Source: JAIXRY01 sp031972855
GTDB taxonomy: Bacteria; Patescibacteriota; Minisyncoccia; Phycocordibacterales; UBA9973
Direction: 5' to 3'
Length of the DNA: 64,000 nt
Assembly: GCA_031972855.1 (NCBI GenBank)
Contig: DALYDY010000001.1
Coordinates: forward strand, 1-64,000
Made by a program: the position numbers and the translations under genes
Notes under the pieces: model-generated
The model's database searches: none
Seen by the model: only the letters and a program-made list of their open reading frames with translations
What the model was told of the DNA's origin: nothing
In this document: positions 51,443 to 58,639 of the stretch, in pieces
How positions within the stretch are numbered: position 1 is the stretch's first letter
Layout of the letters: each line of letters starts with the position of its first letter

Positions 51443-51477
51443 CCTAAGCATATTTCAAAGAACTCTTTATTAACTAT

Positions 51478-51525
51478 ATTATAGCACAATATATACCTAT
51501 TTGTCAATAGATATATATTGTGCTA
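51478..51525 (-). promoter_or_regulatory. Promoter with inverted-repeat operator (TTGACA-18-TATAAT)
   Basis: TTGACA at 51507-51502 and TATAAT at 51483-51478. Arms TAGCACAATATATA (51482-51495) and TATATATTGTGCTA (51512-51525) are perfect complements around the -35. A dimeric regulator is the likely ligand. Confidence 0.6.
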
Positions 51526-51550
51526 ATTTAACCTTATAAATAAAGGTTTT

Positions 51551-51578
51551 TTGTAAAAATTCATATTTAGTATAGTAT
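51551..51578 (+). promoter_or_regulatory. Promoter of the 51598 gene (TTGTAA-16-TAGTAT)
   Basis: TTGTAA at 51551-51556 and TAGTAT at 51573-51578. First of three closely similar promoters in this small array. Confidence 0.55.
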
Positions 51579-51597
51579 TTAAAGAAATTAAATACTT

Positions 51598-51789
51598 ATG
51601 AAAACAAGTGAACTTTTAACAAAAGAGAGAAATTTTATACTTAGAACACCTCCAAATGAAGTGAAGAGAAGTGTTGAAATTCTAGATAATAGCCCTTCTG
51701 ATTTTAATCAAAATCTAGCTTCAGGCTATGGAATAAAAATAGCTCTAGATTTGTTAAGGAAAATAAACATAAGCGAAGCTCTAAAATAA
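51598..51789 (+). CDS. Hypothetical small protein, 63 aa
   Basis: MKTSELLTKERNFILRTPP... followed by a helical half ending LDLLRKINISEALK. No family recognised. It has a promoter and a terminator that overlaps the stop (AAGCTCTAAAA/TTTTAGAGCTT). It is the first cassette of an array of three. Confidence 0.6.
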   Translation: MKTSELLTKERNFILRTPPNEVKRSVEILDNSPSDFNQNLASGYGIKIALDLLRKINISEALK

Positions 51790-51804
51790 TTTTAGAGCTT
51801 TTAT
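51776..51804 (+). terminator. Terminator of the 51598 gene
   Basis: AGCTCTAAAA-TAA-TTTTAGAGCT followed by T-rich sequence. Confidence 0.8.
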
Positions 51805-51843
51805 TTTGAAAAAAATCATTTTTAGTATATAAATAAAATAAAA

Positions 51844-51990
51844 ATGAGAAACAAGACTATAAATCAAAAGAATCTAGCTCAAAGAGTTATGATTTTTAGA
51901 AAATTCACCAAAAAGAAAAATTCTAATTGGATCGAAAAAATACTATTATTCTTTGGAATATTGGACGGACCTATTGGAAGATTCCGCTAA
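51844..51990 (+). CDS. Small basic peptide, 48 aa
   Basis: Begins MRNKTINQKNLAQRVMIF and ends FFGILDGPIGRFR. Very basic N-terminal half, hydrophobic C-terminal half. Promoter TTGAAA-16-TATAAA around 51808-51835, then a short terminator (AAAGCCCTT/AAGGGTTTT). Function unknown. Confidence 0.45.
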   Translation: MRNKTINQKNLAQRVMIFRKFTKKKNSNWIEKILLFFGILDGPIGRFR

Positions 51991-52012
51991 AAGCCCTTTA
52001 AGGGTTTTTATT
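51990..52012 (+). terminator. Terminator of the 48-aa gene
   Basis: AAAGCCCTT/AAGGGTTTT hairpin followed by T-rich sequence. Confidence 0.6.
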
Positions 52013-52050
52013 TTGAAAAAGCATTTACTTGGTGTATAAATAAAAGAAAA

Positions 52051-52104
52051 ATGGAAAATAGAAAAAACCAGATAATAACCAGATATCTTTCTAAAAAAAT
52101 ATGA
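52051..52104 (+). CDS. Upstream 17-aa frame coupled to the 52101 frame
   Basis: MENRKNQIITRYLSKKI, then TGA at 52102-52104, overlapping the next ATG as ATGA. Promoter TTGAAA-16-TATAAA upstream (about 52013-52040). May be a leader. Confidence 0.35.
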   Translation: MENRKNQIITRYLSKKI

Positions 52105-52193
52105 GGAGGAGAAAACGTCCCACTTATACAAAAATGAATATGGCTATGGAAAGATTCTTGGGTCCATCATATTATCCAAAATACAACACATAA
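52101..52193 (+). CDS. Small basic peptide, 30 aa
   Basis: MRRRKRPTYTKMNMAMERFL, ending GPSYYPKYNT. Basic start and Gly-Pro near the end, loosely like the 48-aa peptide. A terminator (AAAGCCC...GGGCTTT) follows directly. Whether it is translated needs evidence outside the sequence. Confidence 0.4.
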   Translation: MRRRKRPTYTKMNMAMERFLGPSYYPKYNT

Positions 52194-52222
52194 AAAGCCC
52201 CTTTTCAGGGCTTTTTTTATTA
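52192..52222 (+). terminator. Terminator of the 52101 frame
   Basis: AAAAAGCCC-CTTTTCA-GGGCTTTTTTT hairpin 8 nt before the pgk stop; it also serves pgk on the other strand. Confidence 0.8.
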
Positions 52223-52229
52223 ACAAATT

Positions 52230-53357
52230 TTATTTTAAAACATCTATTCCTACCAGAGTTCCTTTTGCGAGGAATTCAAGTGTTGCCCCTCCTCCAGTTG
52301 AGACAAAAGTGAATTTGTCTGTGAGTTTCATTTTTTGGACGAGAGTTACTGTATCACCTCCCCCAATAATAACTTCAGTCTTTTCTAGTTTTGCCAAACC
52401 TTTCAATAATTCTTTTGTTGCCTTGTCGTATCCGTGTTCATAAAATCCGAGAGGTCCATTCCACACAACAAGCTTTGAAGATTTTGCTAGCGCGAGAATT
52501 TCTTTTACAGTAGAGGCTCCAATATCTACAATCTTTTCTGTTTCTGTTGTTTCGGCAACGGTACATGTATGTGATGCACTATTTTCTTCTACTACTACAT
52601 CCATAGGAAGGAAGAAGTTTTTGTGTTTCAAAATATTCTTTGGAACTTCAAATCCATCATCTACGAGAGATGTTCCAACTTCAAATCCAGCACTTTTGAG
52701 AGCGTTGTTTGCAAGAGCACCACCAATGAATACAGAGTCAGCACTTTCAAGGTATTTTTTCAAAAGAGGAAGTTTTGTAGAAAACTTCGCCCCTCCAAGT
52801 ATAAAAAGAAATGGGTGTTTTGGTTCGAGAACTTTTGAAAGATTTTTTATTTCTTCTTCGAGTTGAAGCCCAGCAAATGAAGGGAGATGTTTCGCAATTC
52901 CAAAAACTGAAGCATGTTTTCTGTGAGAAACTGAGAAAGCATCGTTTACATATAAGTCACCCATACGAGACAGGGATCTTGCAAGAACAGTATCATTTTC
53001 TTTTTCACCAGCAAAACGACGGATATTTTCGAGAAGCACAATATCCCCTCCTATCATTTTATCTGTAAGTTCTTCTATCTCTCTAAGATTTGTTGTTGGG
53101 AGAAATACTGTTTTTATTTTTTTATTCAAATATTTTGCAACAGGAGCGAGAGTTTGTGTTCCGTCTTCACCTAAGTGAGCGAGAAGAATAACTCTTGCTT
53201 TTTGTTTCACCAAAAATTCAATAGTTGGAAGGGCTTTGTCTATACGAAATGTATCTTGTATTTTTCCATTTTCAATAGGAACATTGAAATCAACACGAAC
53301 AAGAACTTTGTTATTTTTTGATGTTAGTTTTTCTTTGATTTTTTTGAGTGTTTGCAT
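52230..53357 (-). CDS. pgk: Phosphoglycerate kinase
   Basis: 375 aa, slightly short. It makes ATP in glycolysis from 1,3-bisphosphoglycerate. VRVDFNVPIENGKIQDTFRIDKALPTI, SHRKHASVFGIAKHLPSFAGLQLEEE, ILGGAKFSTKLPLL and the nucleotide-site GPLGFYE and GGGDTVTL are present. It overlaps the end of tpiA by 47 nt; the two form an operon. Confidence 0.97.
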   Translation of the reverse strand: MQTLKKIKEKLTSKNNKVLVRVDFNVPIENGKIQDTFRIDKALPTIEFLVKQKARVILLAHLGEDGTQTLAPVAKYLNKKIKTVFLPTTNLREIEELTDKMIGGDIVLLENIRRFAGEKENDTVLARSLSRMGDLYVNDAFSVSHRKHASVFGIAKHLPSFAGLQLEEEIKNLSKVLEPKHPFLFILGGAKFSTKLPLLKKYLESADSVFIGGALANNALKSAGFEVGTSLVDDGFEVPKNILKHKNFFLPMDVVVEENSASHTCTVAETTETEKIVDIGASTVKEILALAKSSKLVVWNGPLGFYEHGYDKATKELLKGLAKLEKTEVIIGGGDTVTLVQKMKLTDKFTFVSTGGGATLEFLAKGTLVGIDVLK

Positions 53358-54129
53358 ATTGTTTATTCTTTTCTTTTAGTTTGTCGTAAGCGTTATTAAT
53401 AATTCCTGTGAAATCCTTTGGTGAAAGCGAGACTCTACCTATAAGGAGTCCTGTTACACCTTGTATATCCATAAAAGATTGCGCGTTAGCTTTGTCTACT
53501 GACCCACCGTATAGAACTTTTATGTCGTGAGCTATTTTTTCACCAACAATATCAGCAACGACACGACGAATAAAGATGGTCATTTCTTCACATTCGCTTG
53601 GAGTAGAAGACCTTACAGCATCTTTACCTATTGCCCATATTGGTTCATACGCGATAACAACTTTTTTTATTTCGTTTGAAGTAAATCCTTCAAAGGCTTT
53701 GAGAATTTGTTCTTTTACTACATGTAGATACCAATGTTCTTCTGTTCTTTCTTTTTCTCCAACACAAAGAACTGGAGTAATACCCTGTTTTAAAACGCTT
53801 CGCAATTTTTGAGAAACAATTTCATCAGTATCACCACTCCCTCTCATTTCTGAGTGCCCTACCAAACAATAAGAAACTTTGTATTGTTTTAAAATAAATG
53901 CAGATATTTTACCAGTGTATGCACCGAGATCTACTTCAAAAGCATCTTGTGCTCCAATAGAAATATTTTTACTTATTAATTTTGAAAGTTCTGGTATATA
54001 GAGAGTTGGAGAACATATGACAGCTTTACTATCTTTTTGCAATCCTTTTTTTATTGCTTTAAAAGTATTAATTGCCTCTTTTGAAGATTTTGGATTTAGT
54101 TTCCAGTTTCCAATAATTAGTGGTTCCAT
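53311..54129 (-). CDS. tpiA: Triosephosphate isomerase
   Basis: 272 aa. It interconverts dihydroxyacetone phosphate and glyceraldehyde 3-phosphate. The catalytic Lys (IGNWKLNP), His (VGHSEMRGSGDTD) and Glu (IAYEPIWAIGKD) are visible, with the phosphate loop YGGSVDKANA. The last 20 residues are a Lys/Asn/Gln-rich tail lying over the pgk start. TATAAT lies 7 nt before the ATG. Confidence 0.97.
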   Translation of the reverse strand: MEPLIIGNWKLNPKSSKEAINTFKAIKKGLQKDSKAVICSPTLYIPELSKLISKNISIGAQDAFEVDLGAYTGKISAFILKQYKVSYCLVGHSEMRGSGDTDEIVSQKLRSVLKQGITPVLCVGEKERTEEHWYLHVVKEQILKAFEGFTSNEIKKVVIAYEPIWAIGKDAVRSSTPSECEEMTIFIRRVVADIVGEKIAHDIKVLYGGSVDKANAQSFMDIQGVTGLLIGRVSLSPKDFTGIINNAYDKLKEKNKQYANTQKNQRKTNIKK

Positions 54130-54166
54130 ATCTGATATTATACACCACTATATGAAGTCTTAAAAA

Positions 54167-55936
54167 TTATTCTGTTTCACTCCAACCACTAGGTGTCCAA
54201 GATCCGGAAGGTCCAGAATTAAAGTTCATGTCAGCAAGTCCGGATTCATATTCAACTTCAGCCGAACCAGAAAGTGTAACTCTATAACCAGTCGCTTCTT
54301 TTGCTTTTGCTGATCCAGAAAAATTGATTGTCCCATATGGTGCATACAAAACAACAGAGCCAGCTGATCCAGAAACATTTATTGCATTGTAGCCACAAGT
54401 AGCAGAATCACAGTTTGATAAAGCTATCATTAGAACATAACTACCATTTTGACCTGTTCCATTAACTTGTCCACTTCCTCCATTATCAAATTTACCATCT
54501 GTAATAATAATTCCACTACTGTTTCCATAAGAAGCGGAAGCTAAAACAATTTTACCAGAACCAGAGAGTGTTATGTTTCCTGTAACCCAAAGTGTTCCTG
54601 AAACATAAAGAGTTCCACTTCCTCCAACAGTTAGATTACCGACAATCTTTTTTGGACCAAGAGTTGCTGTATTACTTCCAGAAACATCATAGTTTCCATT
54701 ATGAGTTCCTCCAGCTAAAGCTTCTTGTTTCCATTCTTCAATATTACCTTCAGATATTGGGAATTCTTGGTATGCTGGATCGGCTTGAGTTGTATTACAT
54801 ATTTTATTGTTTCCTGTACCACTCTGACAATAAAGAGATCCTGTTACATTTGTATAGTTAACAGTATTTGCTCTCGCATCACCACTTGTAGTACCTACTC
54901 GAAATTGATTCCATTGACTACCTGAATTTCCAGCAATTCTTCCATTTATACTAGACAAGAATACATTAAAATAAAAATCAAGAGTTGAAGGTGAAAGATT
55001 ACTCCAAGCACCAAACACTGCACCTTTTTTTGAAGCGCCAGGAATATATCCAGCATTATTTCCACCTGCAGAGTAATATCCTCCACCTGAAGTTGTTGTC
55101 ATAACAATCCAGTAAGTTGTACCGGCTGTTAATGTAGGATTTGTTGTAAAACTAATATCAACCCAACCATACGATGTGGATACTTGAGAAGAAGAAAGTG
55201 TACCTTGAGCAAGTGATCCGAAGCCAGGATTACTTCCATTGTTTGGCAATATATAGACAGTTGTATTATAAGGATTTCCAGTTTTCTTTAGGTATAGCTG
55301 AACCTTACTCAATTGAGCTGTTGTTGTTAATTTGAAACTTTGAGCTATATCAGTATTTGAAGTATTACCTACAGAGATATCGTAAGTTGGAGTTCCTTCG
55401 CCGTTATATTGATCAGCTGTTGTAGGACTATTTGCAGATGTAGCTGAGCCTGTAATTGAAGCTGAGCCATCACCCGTGATTGGTCCGTTTGCGTATACGT
55501 TTCCTTTTATTTTTGCACTTCCTGTTAAATTGATACCTCCTCTACCAACTTGAACACCGTAGTTAAAAGAGACACCTGTATCTTGTGTAATAGTAAGTCC
55601 TAAGTTTCTTTCATAAGAGTCCATTTGTCCAGTAGAATTGATTTGTTTTTGATTTGTATTAATTGTACTTATTATTGAAGTTGAAGATGAATCACCTAGT
55701 ACAAGAGTTTCTGTTGTATCTATTGTTATGTTGTTTTTTATTCTATAAAAAGCATCTTCTATCCCAGATTCTGCTAGAAAATAACTTTGTTCTGATTTTA
55801 ATTTTGCATGATTAGTTTTAAAATCTCTTGCTATTGGACTAATTATACCTGTGGTTATTGTTGCACTAGCTAAAGCAAAAAATAAAACCACTATAGTCAT
55901 TGCTGCTCCACTTTGATTCTTTAAAGTTTTTTTCAT
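54167..55936 (-). CDS. PilX-like pilus assembly protein with polymer-forming and anchor-like domains
   Basis: 589 aa. The N-terminus (NQSGAAMTIVVLFFALASATITTGIISPIARDF) is a pilin-like membrane helix of the PilX type, followed by KSEQSYFLAESGIEDAFYR. A beta-rich middle (DIAQSFKLTTTAQLSKVQLYLKKTG) resembles the choice-of-anchor domain. The C-terminal half contains repeated GSGT/GSGK-type strands like bactofilin/polymer-forming proteins. Last gene of the pilus operon. Confidence 0.8.
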   Translation of the reverse strand: MKKTLKNQSGAAMTIVVLFFALASATITTGIISPIARDFKTNHAKLKSEQSYFLAESGIEDAFYRIKNNITIDTTETLVLGDSSSTSIISTINTNQKQINSTGQMDSYERNLGLTITQDTGVSFNYGVQVGRGGINLTGSAKIKGNVYANGPITGDGSASITGSATSANSPTTADQYNGEGTPTYDISVGNTSNTDIAQSFKLTTTAQLSKVQLYLKKTGNPYNTTVYILPNNGSNPGFGSLAQGTLSSSQVSTSYGWVDISFTTNPTLTAGTTYWIVMTTTSGGGYYSAGGNNAGYIPGASKKGAVFGAWSNLSPSTLDFYFNVFLSSINGRIAGNSGSQWNQFRVGTTSGDARANTVNYTNVTGSLYCQSGTGNNKICNTTQADPAYQEFPISEGNIEEWKQEALAGGTHNGNYDVSGSNTATLGPKKIVGNLTVGGSGTLYVSGTLWVTGNITLSGSGKIVLASASYGNSSGIIITDGKFDNGGSGQVNGTGQNGSYVLMIALSNCDSATCGYNAINVSGSAGSVVLYAPYGTINFSGSAKAKEATGYRVTLSGSAEVEYESGLADMNFNSGPSGSWTPSGWSETE

Positions 55937-55937
55937 A

Positions 55938-56432
55938 TTAATAATTACCTCTAAGAGAAACTGTTTGATAAAAATTTTCTGTAATTAAACCATTACCACC
56001 ATTAATTGAAGTTTGTAATTCTATTTTTACACCTTCACCTGTTGCTGTAGTTATTTTTCTAAATATTAGACTAGATAGAGTTAATTTACTTGAAAGAATA
56101 TTCCCAGAAAGCACACCATTTTCTGTAAGGTTAATTGAATTTCCAGACACATCAAAACGAACAATTTTTGAACTTGGTTGATTTAAAACAAGAACTCCAG
56201 GATTTGTACCAAAAGTACTACTTACACTATTTATACTTTCTGATTTTCTAATTTCTCTAGTGAACCGCTCCATTGTTTTTGTTCCAACACTGATCAAATA
56301 ACGACGAGCTACGACTTCTTTGAAAGAACTGTTTGAAATACTGTATGAATAAATAATTACACCAGACAAAACCACAAAAATAAGAAGATAAATTAGAACT
56401 TCGATTATTGTTGATCCTTTTTGTAGTCTCAT
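55938..56432 (-). CDS. Prepilin-like protein (PilW-type)
   Basis: 164 aa. The leader RLQKGSTIIEVLIYLLIFVVLSGVIIYS is cleaved after Gly with Glu at position 5. The globular part has the RRYLISVGTKTMERFTREIRKSE segment found in PilW/minor pseudopilins. It is 1 nt from the neighbouring gene and 5 nt from the upstream one. Confidence 0.85.
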   Translation of the reverse strand: MRLQKGSTIIEVLIYLLIFVVLSGVIIYSYSISNSSFKEVVARRYLISVGTKTMERFTREIRKSESINSVSSTFGTNPGVLVLNQPSSKIVRFDVSGNSINLTENGVLSGNILSSKLTLSSLIFRKITTATGEGVKIELQTSINGGNGLITENFYQTVSLRGNY

Positions 56433-56437
56433 ATAAA

Positions 56438-56932
56438 TTAGAAAATATTAAAAATATAAAGTTGTAATTGCTTTGTTACAGTTCCTTCTTTAGTATTGAA
56501 AGTTGTTGTTATTGTAAAAAGTTTACTATTACTGTCGAGAGTTCCAGTACTTGCAATGTCATTGTTTACATCTCTATAAACATTTGAGACTGTAATAATT
56601 CTAGTGAAATAATCTATAGTATTGGGTGTTTGTGAAAGAGACCAGAGATTAGTAGTAGTATTAAAATAAAGATAATAATTCGTACCGACTTGAAGACTTG
56701 AGATATTTGTCCAAGAATTATCGCGAATAAGACGAACTGCTTCAGCTCCTTCTGACAATAAGTTTGTTGTTTGAACCTCTTTTAAAGCTCTATTTGATAG
56801 AGTTATTCCTTTTGTTGAAACAAATGATATAGCTAAAACCAAAGAACTAACAATAGCTGAAGCAATAATAACTTCAATCAAAGAAAATCCTAAATTTGGT
56901 TTAAGAAAACTTTTTTTCATTTTAATTAACAC
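56438..56932 (-). CDS. Prepilin-like protein (PilV-type)
   Basis: 164 aa. Leader NLGFSLIEVIIASAIVSSLVLAISF, cleavage after Gly and Glu5 conserved. The following SEGAEAVRLIRDNSW segment is common in PilV-like minor pilins. It overlaps the next upstream gene by 11 nt, a sign of tight coupling. Confidence 0.87.
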   Translation of the reverse strand: MLIKMKKSFLKPNLGFSLIEVIIASAIVSSLVLAISFVSTKGITLSNRALKEVQTTNLLSEGAEAVRLIRDNSWTNISSLQVGTNYYLYFNTTTNLWSLSQTPNTIDYFTRIITVSNVYRDVNNDIASTGTLDSNSKLFTITTTFNTKEGTVTKQLQLYIFNIF

Positions 56933-57428
56933 TCACTGATCCTGTTTTTAAAACAGTTATAATTTTATTTGTCGAAGGGAGTGTGGTGAGTGATATTGTT
57001 ATTGTACCATAATTATTTGTATCACCAGTGAGTCTAGCGAAGCTTAATGTCTGTCCTCCACCATTTAGTGACCATGCAGCTTGTACACCATTTTCATATA
57101 ACAGAATTTCATTACCTACAGCACCTTCAGTAAAATTTGTACCAGAAAATAAAACCACTCTTGTAGACTCAATACGTACAGAATATTGTAAACCATTTAA
57201 AGAATTTAATGTTTGGTTTTGAGCTTTTTCAATAACAGAAATTATTTGAGAAGATGTTGAATTTAAATTATTTCTACCTCTAGAATTTTTTATATTTGGC
57301 AAAACAATAGCAAGCATTAATAAAAGTAGTCCGAGAGCTATTATTGTCTCCATAAACGTAAACCCATACACCAAAATTTTTGGTGTATGGGTAAAACCTA
57401 GAATGTTTTTTGTGTAGAAATTTTTCAT
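56922..57428 (-). CDS. Prepilin-like protein (GspH/FimT-type)
   Basis: 168 aa. The prepilin motif is GFTFMETIIALGLLLLMLAIVLPNI, then the FimT/GspH-like SQIISVIEKAQNQTLNSLNG. The N-terminal leader is unusually long (about 22 residues) and contains a second GFT, separated from the real site by HTPKILVY. The DNA there is a 31-nt near-perfect palindrome. Confidence 0.85.
   Translation of the reverse strand: MKNFYTKNILGFTHTPKILVYGFTFMETIIALGLLLLMLAIVLPNIKNSRGRNNLNSTSSQIISVIEKAQNQTLNSLNGLQYSVRIESTRVVLFSGTNFTEGAVGNEILLYENGVQAAWSLNGGGQTLSFARLTGDTNNYGTITISLTTLPSTNKIITVLKTGSVSVN
57362..57392. repeat. 31-nt palindrome inside a prepilin leader
   Basis: ACCCATACACCAAAA and TTTTGGTGTATGGGT (15-bp arms, one central base) lie inside the coding sequence and encode the extra HTPKILVY segment between two GFT motifs. 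Confidence 0.75.
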
Positions 57429-57431
57429 AAT

Positions 57432-58634
57432 TTATATATTATCCATCAAAGAATACATTGGTGAAAGCATTGAAACAGCAAAAAATCCAACAGCCACACC
57501 GATAAATATCATAAGTATAGGCTCTATAATAGTAGATAAGTCTTTTGTTTTTGATTCAACTTCACCTTCATAAAAAAGCGCAACATCTATTAGCATTTGA
57601 GATAGTTTTCCTGTTTCTTCTCCAACCTCCACCATTTCACCAAACATTACAGGATATAGATTTTCATTTGCTTTAAAAATACCAGACAAAGGCTCTCCTT
57701 TTTCAACAGCAACCTTAGCATCTTCAATTAGTTTTTTATACAAACTATTTTGCAAGACTTCTTTTGTTATATCCAAAGCACGAGTTACAGGAACACCAGC
57801 AATCAAAAGTGAAGCAAGTGTTCTTGCTGTGCGAGCACTATTTGCTTCACGCGCTATATTACCAATAATAGGTAATTTCAAAATAATTTTGTCTGCATAT
57901 TTTTTTGTAAAAGAAGATTTTCCAAAAAAATAGATTCCAAAACCAGATATTATTATAAATAAAACAACCAACAACAAATGATTTGATAGTGTATCACTTA
58001 TCCAAATAACAACTTTAGTAGAAGATGGCAGTTCAGCTCCAACATCTTTAAAAGTTTTTGTGAGAGTTGGTACAACGAAAATAAACATCAAAATACCTAT
58101 AATAAAAATTGCTGAAATAATAATAGAAGGATACATTAAAGCTCCTTTTATTTTTTTATTTAAAGAATATGTCTTTTCAAGACTTTGGCCAATTTCGTTT
58201 AGTGCTCCTACCATTCCTCCAGATTCTTCTCCTGCTCTAACCATTGAGATAAAAAGTGTTGAGAAAATTTTTGGAAATTTCTCCATTGAAGATGAGAATG
58301 TACTACCACCAGAAATATCATTTACTATTTTTGATAAAACATCTTTGAATATAATATTTTTAGTTTGTCTTTCAAGAATAGATATTGCACGAGCAAGAGC
58401 AAGGCCAGCAGAAAGCATACCTGAAAGATTTTTTGTAAACATTATTTTTTCTGAAAGACCCACTCCACTACCAAAAGAAAAAGTAAGAGGTTTTTTCTCG
58501 CCAACTATTTTCAAATTTAAAAGTGTTTTTCCTTCAGATCTAAGCTGTTTTGACAAAGAAAATTTATCTGGAGACTCAATGATCCCATTTTCTTTTGTTC
58601 CATCATTTTTTATCGCTTCATAAGCAAATTTCAT
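57432..58634 (-). CDS. pilC: Type IV pilus inner-membrane protein PilC/GspF
   Basis: 400 aa. It links the motor ATPase to the growing pilus. Two T2SSF domains with membrane helices at about residues 165-190, 215-240 and 370-395. Motifs FTKNLSGMLSAGLALARAISIL, MVRAGEESGGMVGALNEI and MVEVGEETGKLSQML show the two duplicated domains. It lies 5 nt downstream of pilB. Confidence 0.95.
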   Translation of the reverse strand: MKFAYEAIKNDGTKENGIIESPDKFSLSKQLRSEGKTLLNLKIVGEKKPLTFSFGSGVGLSEKIMFTKNLSGMLSAGLALARAISILERQTKNIIFKDVLSKIVNDISGGSTFSSSMEKFPKIFSTLFISMVRAGEESGGMVGALNEIGQSLEKTYSLNKKIKGALMYPSIIISAIFIIGILMFIFVVPTLTKTFKDVGAELPSSTKVVIWISDTLSNHLLLVVLFIIISGFGIYFFGKSSFTKKYADKIILKLPIIGNIAREANSARTARTLASLLIAGVPVTRALDITKEVLQNSLYKKLIEDAKVAVEKGEPLSGIFKANENLYPVMFGEMVEVGEETGKLSQMLIDVALFYEGEVESKTKDLSTIIEPILMIFIGVAVGFFAVSMLSPMYSLMDNI

Positions 58635-58639
58635 ATTTT

